Positions 50,595 through 59,486 of a stretch of DNA of 64,000 nucleotides are shown here, piece by piece (the first letter of the stretch is position 1; every line of letters begins with the position of its first letter). The notes under the pieces are model-generated. The model ran no database searches, was not told the DNA's origin, and saw nothing but the letters and a program-made list of their open reading frames with translations. Both the position numbers and the translations under genes were made by a program. This stretch comes from Ferdinandcohnia humi_A. Its GTDB lineage: Bacteria > Bacillota > Bacilli > Bacillales > Bacillaceae_L. The stretch spans positions 1-64,000 of the forward strand of contig JBLKRX010000015.1 of NCBI GenBank assembly GCA_047608075.1, written 5' to 3'.

Positions 50595-51536
50595 ATGGAA
50601 AAAGATAAAATTGATAAAATAGTAGAAGCAGCACGTTTGTATTATCAATTAGATTTCAGCCAACAAGATATAGCTCAAAAGCTTGGAATTTCAAGGCCGA
50701 CAGTTTCTCGTTTTTTAAAACAAGCAAAAGAAAATGGGATTGTCGAAATAAAAATTAATGATCCAACTGAAAACGGCGAAATACTAGCTGCCAAGCTAAA
50801 AGAAAAATACAACTTAAATGAAGTAATAGTTGTTTCCGTACCGATATTTGAAAGCAGTATCATTAAAAAGTACTTAGGAGAAACAGCAGCTGAATATCTG
50901 TCTGAAACAGTAAAAGAAAAAGATGTCATTGCTACCTCTTGGGGTACGACGATTTATGAAGTAGCTAAAAGTTTAAAACCAAAGCCGATTAAAGATGTAA
51001 CAGTTGTTCAATTGAATGGCGGAGTAAGTCACTCCGAAACAAAAACATATGCAACAGAAATCATTCATTTATTTGGAGAAGCTTTTTACACACAAACTCT
51101 TGTACTTCCATTACCAGCTATCGTCGATCATGTTGTTGTGAAACAAGCCATTGAGGCAGACCGCCATATTCGTAAGGTCCTTGAAAAAGGTCACAACTCA
51201 AATATTGCAATATTCAGTATTGGAACACCTGTAGTTGAATCTGTGTTATTACAAGCAGAATATTTATCAAAAGAGGATATTGAAATTCTCCAATCAAAGG
51301 CTGTTGGTGAGATTTGTTCAAGGTTCTTTGATAGTAAGGGTCAGATTTGTCATGAGGAGCTCAATAATAGGACAATTGGCATTGAGTTAGAGGATTTGAG
51401 AGGAAAAGAGAAATCAATACTCGTTGCAGGCGGTCCAAATAAGGTAGAGGCTATTTATGGTGCTCTAATGGGAAACTATGCAAATGTCTTCATTACAGAT
51501 CAGTTTACAGCAAGTGCTCTATTGGAAAAAGAATAA
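50595..51536 (+). CDS. SorC/DeoR-type sugar-phosphate-responsive regulator
   Basis: 313 residues. The N-terminal helix-turn-helix EAARLYYQLDFSQQDIAQKL-GISRPTVSRFLKQ is followed by a phosphosugar-binding domain (about 60-313) with TSWGTTIYEVAKSLKP and AVGEICSRFFDSKG. Length and sequence are close to B. subtilis DeoR, which answers to deoxyribose 5-phosphate. No deo genes are present, so another pentose phosphate may be the inducer and the tkt operon the target. ATG 50595 is chosen with GGTG upstream; an earlier ATG (50535) would add 20 residues without a ribosome site. Confidence 0.88.
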   Translation: MEKDKIDKIVEAARLYYQLDFSQQDIAQKLGISRPTVSRFLKQAKENGIVEIKINDPTENGEILAAKLKEKYNLNEVIVVSVPIFESSIIKKYLGETAAEYLSETVKEKDVIATSWGTTIYEVAKSLKPKPIKDVTVVQLNGGVSHSETKTYATEIIHLFGEAFYTQTLVLPLPAIVDHVVVKQAIEADRHIRKVLEKGHNSNIAIFSIGTPVVESVLLQAEYLSKEDIEILQSKAVGEICSRFFDSKGQICHEELNNRTIGIELEDLRGKEKSILVAGGPNKVEAIYGALMGNYANVFITDQFTASALLEKE

Positions 51537-51685
51537 GAATAAGAAGAAATGGATGTACTTGGTTAATGACTAAATTTATGTCTAATCGCGTGAAATTGTG
51601 CTTTGAAGAAGTATAATCTTGTATATCGCTCCCTTTGCTCATGGATTATCTTAAAGTAGTTTATAAATAAAGTAGAAATAGAACG

Positions 51686-51745
51686 CTTCAAAAGGCATAT
51701 CGTGTAATTGTTTTGGATTCACGCGGGCATGGAAGGTCAGAGTAA
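51686..51745 (+). pseudogene. Relic of an alpha/beta-hydrolase gene
   Basis: A 19-codon frame reads YRVIVLDSRGHGRSE near its end, the typical strand-helix motif of alpha/beta-hydrolases, then stops at TAA. Nothing further of the gene is recognisable on either side in the 51537-52213 gap. I read it as a decayed remnant. Confidence 0.5.
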
Positions 51746-51867
51746 CCCTGAACATGAAAAACTCAGGACATACTCCAATATTGAAAGAACCAGAACGTTT
51801 TTTTGGTCATTTTTTATTTCCTTTGTAGGTTATTAAGGCTTTGAAAAATACGAATAGTAATACAAAT

Positions 51868-51909
51868 AAAAGTCCTGTTCGCTGTAATATTTCTGCGTTC
51901 AGGACTTTT
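51868..51909 (+). terminator. Hairpin in the gap before aceB
   Basis: AAAAGTCCTG (51868-51877) pairs perfectly with CAGGACTTTT (51900-51909) around a 22-base loop. No live gene lies directly upstream; it may have served the decayed hydrolase gene. Confidence 0.6.
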
Positions 51910-51948
51910 ATGCTTATAAGAAAACAATTTGCTGCTTTCTTATTCTCG

Positions 51949-52013
51949 GATTTCCACAGGAAGTGGCGGATCTTAGTTGACGTTCCTCTTTCAAGGCGCT
52001 TGCACTTTTCTTA
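51949..52013 (+). repeat. Dispersed structured repeat, right-end fragment
   Basis: TTTCCACAGGAAGTGGCGGA followed by TTAGTTGACGTTCCTCTTTC and AAGGCGCTTGCAC matches the right third of the element at 41961-42171. The left part is missing. Confidence 0.65.
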
Positions 52014-52213
52014 GGAAGGTGTATATACGTTCTTGTACCAAAAAGGGAAGAGTGTACGTACGTAGATATTGTTATAGTACAGAATTATTATTTTAGAAAT
52101 TGTTATATAAAAATTTTATGAAAAATGTTCCATTTTCAAAAATTCTGTTATATAATACTAACAATATTAATAATCTGTATTATAACAAAATTAGAAAGGT
52201 GTTGAGTAAGGAA

Positions 52214-53803
52214 ATGACCACACAGACGTCAGGGATTCAAGTCAAAGGGAAAATGAATAAGCAATTTGAAGAGATATTGACACCTGATGCATTAGCATTC
52301 ATCGAAAAATTAGAACGAAGATTTGGAGAAAGACGAAAACAGCTCCTTACGTTGAGAGAACAGCGTCAACAGCAAATTGATAACGGATATCAACCGAACT
52401 TCTTAGCAGAGACAGAAGAGATCCGTGCAGGCAACTGGACAGTTGCTCCGATACCAAAGGATTTACAGGATCGCCGAGTTGAAATAACTGGTCCCGTCGA
52501 TCGAAAAATGATCATCAACGCCTTAAACTCAGGGGCAAAAGTATTCATGGCGGACTTTGAAGATGCCAATTCTCCAACCTGGGAAAATGTAGTGGAGGGC
52601 CAAATAAATGTAAGGGATGCTGTGAGACGTACAATCTCCTTTGAGAATCCAAATGGTAAAACATATAAATTACATGATAAAACAGCAACACTTGTTATCC
52701 GACCAAGAGGGTGGCACCTAGAAGAAAAGAATATTCTATTAGACGGTCAAAGGATTTCCGCAAGTTTACTAGATTTTGGGCTGTGTTTTTATCATAATGC
52801 AACAACATTAATTGATAGTGGCAGTGGGCCTTATTTTTACTTACCTAAAATTGAGAGCCATCTTGAAGCAAGACTTTGGAATGATGTATTTATTTTTTCA
52901 CAAATGCACCTTGGAATCCCACAAGGAACAATTAAAGCAACTGTATTAATAGAGACGATATTAGCAACCTTTGAGGTGGATGAAATTTTATACGAACTTA
53001 AGGAACATTCAGCAGGTCTGAATTGCGGTAGATGGGATTATATCTTCAGTTACTTAAAAAGATTTCGAAATGTAGAGAATGTGATTTTACCAGATCGATC
53101 AGTGGTTACGATGTCAGTGCCATTTATGAGTGCGTACTCCCAGCATGTCATTAAAACTTGTCATCGCCGAAACGTCCATGCAATTGGTGGAATGGCAGCC
53201 CAAATACCTGTTAAGAACAACCCTGAAGCAAATGAAGAGGCTTTTAACAAGGTGCGTGCTGATAAGGAGAAGGGAGCTAAGAATGGTCATGACGGTACTT
53301 GGGTAGCACACCCTGACCTTGTTCCAGTAGCAATGGAAGTCTTTAATGAAATCATGCCCGCAGCAAACCAGATTGACAAAAAGCACGAGGATGTTCAAGT
53401 GACAGCAGCTGATTTGCTTGCTGTACCTGAGGGGAAGATTACTGAACAGGGAGTTCGTACGAACATTAATATAGGAATCTATTATATTGAATCTTGGTTA
53501 CGAGGACGTGGTGCAGCACCAATACACAATCTTATGGAAGACGCAGCAACAGCTGAAATTTCTCGAGCACAGCTATGGCAATGGATTCGTCATCCAAAAG
53601 GAGTTTTAGAGGATGGTAGAAAGGTGACGTTGGAGCTTGTTCAGCAAATTAAAGAAGAAGAACTAGAAAAAATTAAACTAGAAGTAGGAAGAGAAGCGTA
53701 TGAAGCGGGCCGTTTTGAAGAAGCTATTAGTCTATTCGAAGAACTTGTAACGAAAGATGAATTTGTTGAGTTTTTAACATTACCAGGCTACGAGAAATTA
53801 TAA
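52214..53803 (+). CDS. aceB: Malate synthase A
   Basis: 529 residues, the usual length of Bacillus AceB. Condenses glyoxylate and acetyl-CoA to malate. The conserved blocks VFMADFEDANSPTWEN, IRPRGWHLEEKN, SAGLNCGRWDYIFSYLKRF and APIHNLMEDAATAEISR are intact, including the catalytic arginine and the late aspartate. ATG 52214 gives the family start MTTQTSG; AAAGGTG lies 12 bases upstream, and a TTG at 52202 is an alternative. First gene of the glyoxylate-shunt pair, 55 bases before aceA. Confidence 0.95.
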   Translation: MTTQTSGIQVKGKMNKQFEEILTPDALAFIEKLERRFGERRKQLLTLREQRQQQIDNGYQPNFLAETEEIRAGNWTVAPIPKDLQDRRVEITGPVDRKMIINALNSGAKVFMADFEDANSPTWENVVEGQINVRDAVRRTISFENPNGKTYKLHDKTATLVIRPRGWHLEEKNILLDGQRISASLLDFGLCFYHNATTLIDSGSGPYFYLPKIESHLEARLWNDVFIFSQMHLGIPQGTIKATVLIETILATFEVDEILYELKEHSAGLNCGRWDYIFSYLKRFRNVENVILPDRSVVTMSVPFMSAYSQHVIKTCHRRNVHAIGGMAAQIPVKNNPEANEEAFNKVRADKEKGAKNGHDGTWVAHPDLVPVAMEVFNEIMPAANQIDKKHEDVQVTAADLLAVPEGKITEQGVRTNINIGIYYIESWLRGRGAAPIHNLMEDAATAEISRAQLWQWIRHPKGVLEDGRKVTLELVQQIKEEELEKIKLEVGREAYEAGRFEEAISLFEELVTKDEFVEFLTLPGYEKL

Positions 53804-53858
53804 ATTTGCTATGTAATTACGATACTTTACCATTTATTTAATAGGGAGGAAAAGTAAA

Positions 53859-55139
53859 ATGACTACTGAAAGAGCTAAACAATTACAGGAAAGCTGGGAA
53901 ATGGATTCTCGTTGGAAAGGAATTGAACGACCATATTCTGCAGATGATGTAATTCGTCTTCGGGGATCAATAGATATTGAACACACATTAGCACGTCGCG
54001 GTTCTAATAAGCTTTGGGACCTTCTTCATACTGAGGATTATATCCATGCTCTAGGAGCATTAACTGGAAACCAAGCGGTACAGCAAGTAAAAGCAGGCTT
54101 AAAGGCGATCTATTTAAGTGGCTGGCAGGTAGCTGCAGATGCAAACCTATCGGGGCATATGTATCCAGACCAAAGCTTGTATCCAGCTAACAGCGTACCA
54201 AGTGTTGTAAAGAGAATTAATCAGGCACTGCAACGCGCAGACCAAATTCAACATTTAGAAGGTGAAGGAGATATTGACTGGTTTGCACCAATTGTAGCGG
54301 ACGCGGAAGCTGGATTTGGTGGACAGCTAAACGTATTTGAGTTGATGAAGGGTATGATTGAAGCTGGTGCTGCTGGAGTACACTTTGAAGACCAGCTATC
54401 TTCGGAGAAAAAATGTGGACATTTAGGTGGGAAGGTTCTTTTACCAACACAAACTGCTGTAAGGAACCTCATTTCAGCGCGTTTGGCTGCTGATGTAATG
54501 GGAGTACCTACGATATTGGTTGCAAGAACAGATGCGGATGCAGCTGACTTAATTACAAGTGATATTGACCCAGTCGACCAAGAGTTTATCACGGGTGAGA
54601 GAACACCTGAAGGATTTTACCGTACAAAGGCAGGTATTGACCAAGCAATTGCTCGCGGCTTAGCATATGCGCCTTATGCAGATTTAATCTGGTGTGAAAC
54701 ATCGGAACCAAATTTAAAGCAAGCAAAGCGTTTTGCAGATGCGATTCATGAGAAATTCCCAGGGAAGTTGTTAGCGTATAATTGCTCGCCATCATTTAAC
54801 TGGAAGAAAAAGCTTGATGCTAATACGATTGAGAGATTCCAAGAGGAAATCGGCAAAATGGGGTACAAATTTCAGTTTGTAACTCTTGCTGGATTCCATG
54901 CATTAAATCACAGCATGTTTGAACTTGCACGCGGCTATAAGACTAGAGGAATGGGGGCATATTCTGAGCTGCAAGAAGCGGAATTTGCAAGTGAAAAGTA
55001 TGGCTATACGGCGACAAGGCATCAACGTGAGGTTGGAACTGGATATTTCGATGAAGTAGCACAGGTGATTTCGGGTGGGACATCTTCAACAACAGCATTG
55101 AAAGGTTCAACAGAGGAAGCACAATTCACAAAGGCATAA
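53859..55139 (+). CDS. aceA: Isocitrate lyase
   Basis: 426 residues. Splits isocitrate to succinate and glyoxylate. The signature with the catalytic cysteine is SEKKCGHLGGKVL; metal-binding acidic residues lie in VADAEAGFGG and FEDQ. Strong AGGGAGG ribosome site. Forms the glyoxylate shunt with aceB, needed for growth on acetate or fatty acids, which fits lcfB and the enoyl-CoA hydratase in the same window. Terminator after the gene. Confidence 0.97.
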   Translation: MTTERAKQLQESWEMDSRWKGIERPYSADDVIRLRGSIDIEHTLARRGSNKLWDLLHTEDYIHALGALTGNQAVQQVKAGLKAIYLSGWQVAADANLSGHMYPDQSLYPANSVPSVVKRINQALQRADQIQHLEGEGDIDWFAPIVADAEAGFGGQLNVFELMKGMIEAGAAGVHFEDQLSSEKKCGHLGGKVLLPTQTAVRNLISARLAADVMGVPTILVARTDADAADLITSDIDPVDQEFITGERTPEGFYRTKAGIDQAIARGLAYAPYADLIWCETSEPNLKQAKRFADAIHEKFPGKLLAYNCSPSFNWKKKLDANTIERFQEEIGKMGYKFQFVTLAGFHALNHSMFELARGYKTRGMGAYSELQEAEFASEKYGYTATRHQREVGTGYFDEVAQVISGGTSSTTALKGSTEEAQFTKA

Positions 55140-55143
55140 GAAC

Positions 55144-55183
55144 AAAACTGGTGAGCATGTTGTGTATGCCTACCAGTTTTTAA
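55144..55183 (+). terminator. Terminator after aceA
   Basis: AAAACTGGT (55144-55152) pairs with ACCAGTTTT (55172-55180), with an inner GCAT / ATGC pair, followed by T. Confidence 0.85.
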
Positions 55184-55202
55184 TTTTGTATTAGAAAAAG
55201 TG

Positions 55203-55439
55203 CTACAATGCATATTTCAAAAGCCTTCGATACTCTGTTGATAATTCCATAAATAACCCTTCATTATGTGTATCAATTGCTTCGTTTACTTTCTGCTCTA
55301 AAAGTTCTTTTTTTCTTTTAAATAGGCTCTCATCTATGACCATTTGAATATATATGTCTAACACAGTTTCTTCAGGTGATTTCTTTTTTTGCGTATTTCG
55401 TAACTTCATGATCTCAGTGTACGTCTTCCTATTCTTCAT
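55203..55439 (-). CDS. IDEAL-domain protein (YhzC-like)
   Basis: 78 residues. The C-terminal half contains the IDEAL motif region (LLEQKVNEAIDTHNEGLFMEL followed by YRRLL), a short helical module found in Firmicutes. Size and position beside comK match B. subtilis YhzC. The N-terminal half is basic. Ribosome site GGGGTGAG before ATG 55439. Function is unknown. Confidence 0.8.
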   Translation of the reverse strand: MKNRKTYTEIMKLRNTQKKKSPEETVLDIYIQMVIDESLFKRKKELLEQKVNEAIDTHNEGLFMELSTEYRRLLKYAL

Positions 55440-55596
55440 GAAATCTCACCCCTAGACCCTTTTTTATAGTATATTTAGCAAGAGATATGAAATCAACTGA
55501 ATTTTTAGAATTTAATAAAATTTATTTGTCATAAGCTGCTTTTCTTGGTATGTTTTTCAGAATTTAAATCCATGCTAGTAATGGAGGTGGTAAAAA

Positions 55597-55809
55597 ATGA
55601 AAAATCCTAAAAATCATTCAATTGGCGATATTCCTATGAACACACCATTAAACCCTGTCTTTGGAATGTCGAATGCTCTCGATACGAATAACCCATTTTT
55701 ATCTGAGTCGGTTTATGCTGGGAATTCAGTTGATGAGCATACCACATTAGAGCAAGCAAATGCATATATAGCTGACAAAGAACTTACCCAAATAAATGAG
55801 AACTCCTAA
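55597..55809 (+). CDS. Small hypothetical protein
   Basis: 70 residues, acidic and rich in Asn, with no membrane segment. The sequence starts MKNPKNHSIGDIPMNTPLNP and ends in an Ala/Glu-rich helix (TLEQANAYIADKEL). A very good ribosome site (GGAGGTGG) precedes ATG 55597, and a terminator follows, so it is likely real. I do not recognise the family with confidence; it may belong to the small DUF4021-like group of Bacillaceae. Confidence 0.65.
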   Translation: MKNPKNHSIGDIPMNTPLNPVFGMSNALDTNNPFLSESVYAGNSVDEHTTLEQANAYIADKELTQINENS

Positions 55810-55858
55810 CTTCCATAGGAAACAATATGATTTACAGTAGAGTACTTATTTCTTTTTC

Positions 55859-55897
55859 GTGGTTTTCTTTCTCTATGAAGAAATACCACTTTTTTTA
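55859..55897 (+). terminator. Terminator after the 70-residue protein gene
   Basis: GTGG and TTCTT on the left pair with GAAGAA and CCAC on the right in an interrupted stem, followed by seven T. Confidence 0.75.
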
Positions 55898-55999
55898 TGA
55901 ACGTTTTGTGAAAATAATGGATAAATTTACCTATTAATGATACGATGAAAAAGATTTTATTATTTAGAAAATTTAATCTATTTTAAAGGGGATGAAAAC

Positions 56000-56578
56000 A
56001 TGTATGTAAAGAATATTAGCTATTTGATGGAGTATGAAATTAATTCGTATACGATGGCAATTATTCCTATTAAAGTAGGGAATAACCTTTGTTCAAGAGT
56101 TCTTGAAGCAGAGGGTGAATGTGTAGTATTAATGAAGCCGATTGACATTGTTGACCGCAGCTGTCGCTTTTTTGGAAGTAGCCTAAAAGGCAGACAAGAA
56201 GGAACTCGTGAAATAATGGGGGTCACACATAAAGCTCCAATAATAATTGAAGCATCCAACCAGATATTCTTCTTTCCAACTTCTTCTCCTAGTAAACCAC
56301 AATGTGCATGGCTTTCTCACACATATATTTTAGACTGTACATACGAAGAACACGATTGGACAAACATTATTTTTACAAATAAGAAGTCTATTCAACTACA
56401 GATATCCCAGGGCTCCTTTAAAAATCAATTACACCGTACAGCACAGCTTAGAACAATTGTTTCAAGTAGAATGGAAAAAAAGGAAAAGCGATTTCAGTTT
56501 GTACTGTCTCCCCAAGAACAACAAATTGCAGAAGAAGGTCATATCCTTGAAATTACAAAGAAGGAAACAACACGGTAA
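56000..56578 (+). CDS. comK: Competence transcription factor ComK
   Basis: 192 residues, as for B. subtilis ComK. ComK binds pairs of AT boxes in the minor groove and switches on DNA-uptake genes. Matching segments are IVDRSCRFFGSSLKGRQEGT near residue 50 and the central CAWLSHTYI region. ATG 56000 follows AAAGGGG. The AT-rich upstream region has A and T runs like AT boxes, but I could not define a pair with correct spacing. Next to the IDEAL protein as in B. subtilis. The presence of comK implies at least a regulatory basis for competence. Confidence 0.93.
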   Translation: MYVKNISYLMEYEINSYTMAIIPIKVGNNLCSRVLEAEGECVVLMKPIDIVDRSCRFFGSSLKGRQEGTREIMGVTHKAPIIIEASNQIFFFPTSSPSKPQCAWLSHTYILDCTYEEHDWTNIIFTNKKSIQLQISQGSFKNQLHRTAQLRTIVSSRMEKKEKRFQFVLSPQEQQIAEEGHILEITKKETTR

Positions 56579-56726
56579 CATTTTTTAAGTGTAGACAATG
56601 GTTCATGAAAGATTTTGTCTACACTTTGCTAAGATTGTCTTGAAAATGCGTGCCAATCTTATGAAGGTGGAGCTGTAGTTCATAAGTGGATATGTGGTGT
56701 ACACTAAAGTATTGAGCGTTTATTGA

Positions 56727-56757
56727 AAAAAACTCCTATTCGTAGGAGTTTTTTTCA
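56727..56757 (-). terminator. Terminator of yhjD, overlapping its stop codon
   Basis: The stem AAAAACTCCTA / TAGGAGTTTTT with a TTCG-type loop includes the end of the yhjD frame and its stop. The T run lies on both strands, so it may also stop transcription from comK. Confidence 0.85.
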
Positions 56758-57101
56758 ATAAGATATGACTCTAGAAGCTGTTGAACCTCATTACGAATTC
56801 GTGGGTTAAAATAATTATGTTCTTCCTCATATCCTTGATATATGAACGAAAATAAAGTAAATGCATCATCTCTAGTTTTTTCCCAAACCTTCATATTTTT
56901 CTTTTTCATCTGTTGTTTGATTTGGTAAAGGTCTTTTTGAACCTTTTTCATTGTGTGTTCAAGTAAATGTAAATAAGGTTTTTTTAATTTAAAGGGTGCT
57001 ATTTCAAATACTGAAAGATCACGATTAAGAATGGTCAAGACCATTGGTAAAAAGATTGCTTTTTCAAAGATTTGTCGATCATCGTCTGATATTCTTGTCA
57101 T
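56736..57101 (-). CDS. yhjD: YhjD-like protein of unknown function
   Basis: 121 residues, mostly helical, with a basic middle (MKKVQKDLYQIKQQMKKKNM). Matches B. subtilis YhjD, of unknown function, in size and neighbourhood (comK, yhjE, sipV). No signal peptide or membrane segment. Ribosome site AGAGGG before ATG 57101. Transcribed opposite to comK. Confidence 0.8.
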   Translation of the reverse strand: MTRISDDDRQIFEKAIFLPMVLTILNRDLSVFEIAPFKLKKPYLHLLEHTMKKVQKDLYQIKQQMKKKNMKVWEKTRDDAFTLFSFIYQGYEEEHNYFNPRIRNEVQQLLESYLIEKNSYE

Positions 57102-57304
57102 GATTATCCCTCTTTTTCAGAACATATGTTTGTATTTATAATAAAATATTTTTTGTAAGGAAGCAAGAAAATAGGAAGGAAATTTATTTCTAGTATCGAA
57201 ATATTTTAAATAGTAGTGCATAATGGAAGTAGAAATTTTTCATTACACGGCAAACTGAGCCGAACTTTCTAAAAAAAATTCTTTAATCAAAGGACGGGTA
57301 GAGG

Positions 57305-59299
57305 ATGACAGAGATAAAGCGCAGGGGAATCGTCGCAGAGGACTTATATAAGTTAAAGATGGTAAATGATCCACAATTCGCTCCAAATGGGGAAAGTTAT
57401 GTGTTTGTGGAAACGGAAATTAATAAAGACAAGCATGATTATAACTCTCATCTGTACCTCGGTACATTAGATGGTAAGGTAACTCAATGGACATTTGGTG
57501 ATGTTCGAGATAGCTCACCACGTTGGTCTCCAAATGGTGATACAATTGCATTTATATCAAATCGTTCTGGGAAATCGCAAATATACGTAATGAGTGCAAA
57601 CGGTGGTGAGCCGAAACAAGCTACATACTGTGTAAATGGTGCAAGAAATCCTATTTGGTCACCAGATGGTTCGAAAATTTTGTTTGTTACATCATTAGAT
57701 CCAGAAGAAACAATTACAGATAAAGAAAAGAAGAAAAGTGATGAAGATGATAAAAAGCTAGAGCCGATGGTTGTCGATCGTATCCGCTATAAATCTGATG
57801 CAGCAGGCTTTTTAGATAACAAAAGTCAGCATTTAGGAATTCTGCATATTGCTACAGGTGAAGTGGAACAGCTTACATCTGGAGCATATGATTATGCAGC
57901 TGGATGCTGGTCACCTGATGGTACTAGTATTACCTTTATTGCAGATATAGATGAGGATTCAGATTATAATTTGGTTTCCGATGTATTTGTGATGTCTTTA
58001 GAAGATAAACGCTATCAAAAAATTACAGGTAGCAACGGAAATTTTGGAAATCCTTCATGGTCACCGGATGGAAAGTACATAGCGTTAATCGGACATGAGA
58101 AAGAATTTATGGGTGCAACTTTACCAAAGATATGGTTATATTCTGTTGAGAGTGGAGATTTAGCTTGTTTAACAGTTGAATGGGATGTTTATGTTGGAGA
58201 CATCGTAGTAGGGGATTTCCAACTTGGGGGATCAAATTCAGGTGTAATCTGGAATGAAGATAGCAGAAGTTTCTATTTCTTGATGAGTAACCACGGAAAT
58301 ACAGGGGTTTATTACGGTTCAATTGATGGTGAGATGTATCCGTCTTTATTTGAAAACCAACATGTTTTCGCGTTAACCGTGAATAATCATAAGGCTGTGG
58401 TTGGGATTAGTAAGCCGACACAACCTGGAGATCTCTATTATTTAGATTTAAGTAACGGAGAATTAAATCAGTTAACATATGTAAACGCACCATTCTTACA
58501 AGATGTTGAGTTATCAGATGCAGAACCTTTTACATTCAAAGCTCCGGATGGTTGGGATATCAATGGATGGGTAATGAAGCCTTTTGGATATGAAAAAGGT
58601 AAGAAATATCCAACTATTATTGAAGTTCATGGTGGTCCACATGCGATGTATGCGAATACGTATTTCCATGAATTTCAAGTGTTAACGGGGAAAGGTTTTG
58701 TAGTGGTTTTCACAAATCCACGTGGTAGCCATGGTTATGGCCAGCATTTCGTTGATGCTGTTAGAGGAGATTATGGAAACAAGGATTATTTAGATGTAAT
58801 GGCAGCAACTGATTATGCAGTTGAAAACTTTGATTTTGTAGATGAAACAAAGCTTGGGGTAACAGGTGGAAGCTACGGTGGATTTATGACTAACTGGATA
58901 GTTGGACATACAAATCGTTTCAAGGCAGCAGTAACACAACGTTCTATTTCTAACTGGTTAAGCTTCTATGGTGTAAGTGATATTGGATTCTTCTTTACGG
59001 AGTGGGAGTTAAAAGGTAACTTACTCGAGGATGCTGAAAAATTATGGGATCACTCTCCACTAAAATATGTTGGTAATGTGGAAACGCCATTATTAATCTT
59101 ACATGGAGAGCGTGACTTCCGTTGTCCAATTGAGCAAGCAGAACAATTTTATGTAGCACTTAAGCACCAAAAGAAAATAACTAAATTTGTTCGCTTCCCA
59201 GATGCAAACCACGAGCTATCAAGAAGTGGTAATCCGAAATTAAGACTTGCTCGACTCAACCATATCAAAGATTGGTTTGTTGAGTACTTAACAAAATAA
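57305..59299 (+). CDS. S9 family peptidase (acylaminoacyl/prolyl-oligopeptidase type)
   Basis: 664 residues, cytoplasmic. The N-terminal beta-propeller (about 20-400) has repeated SPRWSPNGD / SPDG strands. The C-terminal alpha/beta-hydrolase domain (about 410-664) carries the serine in VTGGSYGGFMTNW, the aspartate in HGERDFRCPIEQ and the histidine in DANHELSRSG. Size and motifs resemble B. subtilis YuxL. It should trim short peptides; exact specificity is unknown. ATG 57305 has GGACGGG/AGAGG upstream. A large terminator follows. Confidence 0.92.
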   Translation: MTEIKRRGIVAEDLYKLKMVNDPQFAPNGESYVFVETEINKDKHDYNSHLYLGTLDGKVTQWTFGDVRDSSPRWSPNGDTIAFISNRSGKSQIYVMSANGGEPKQATYCVNGARNPIWSPDGSKILFVTSLDPEETITDKEKKKSDEDDKKLEPMVVDRIRYKSDAAGFLDNKSQHLGILHIATGEVEQLTSGAYDYAAGCWSPDGTSITFIADIDEDSDYNLVSDVFVMSLEDKRYQKITGSNGNFGNPSWSPDGKYIALIGHEKEFMGATLPKIWLYSVESGDLACLTVEWDVYVGDIVVGDFQLGGSNSGVIWNEDSRSFYFLMSNHGNTGVYYGSIDGEMYPSLFENQHVFALTVNNHKAVVGISKPTQPGDLYYLDLSNGELNQLTYVNAPFLQDVELSDAEPFTFKAPDGWDINGWVMKPFGYEKGKKYPTIIEVHGGPHAMYANTYFHEFQVLTGKGFVVVFTNPRGSHGYGQHFVDAVRGDYGNKDYLDVMAATDYAVENFDFVDETKLGVTGGSYGGFMTNWIVGHTNRFKAAVTQRSISNWLSFYGVSDIGFFFTEWELKGNLLEDAEKLWDHSPLKYVGNVETPLLILHGERDFRCPIEQAEQFYVALKHQKKITKFVRFPDANHELSRSGNPKLRLARLNHIKDWFVEYLTK

Positions 59300-59394
59300 A
59301 AGCTTGAAAAAGTATCTTGTAAGCTAGGCTTAGTAGTTCTGGTAACTTGAATTAAAAACCTCTGTTCCAAAAACGTAATCAATAAGACAAAAGG

Positions 59395-59477
59395 AAACGC
59401 TTGGGAATCAATGGGCTGCACTAATGATTGTTAGAAACAAATAACAATTAGTGCCATCCACACCCCAAGCGTTTTTT
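59395..59477. terminator. Large terminator after the S9 peptidase gene
   Basis: AAACGCTTGGG at 59395 pairs with CCCAAGCGTT near 59464-59473, and an inner stem GCACTAATGATTGTTA pairs with TAACAATTAGTGC. T runs follow on the plus strand. It is shared with the convergent gene at 59487. Confidence 0.85.
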
Positions 59478-59486
59478 CATTCTTTT

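Noticed and set aside
55900..55999. ComK AT boxes before comK
   Set aside because: The region has A and T runs, but no pair of AAAA-5-TTTT boxes with helical spacing could be defined by eye.
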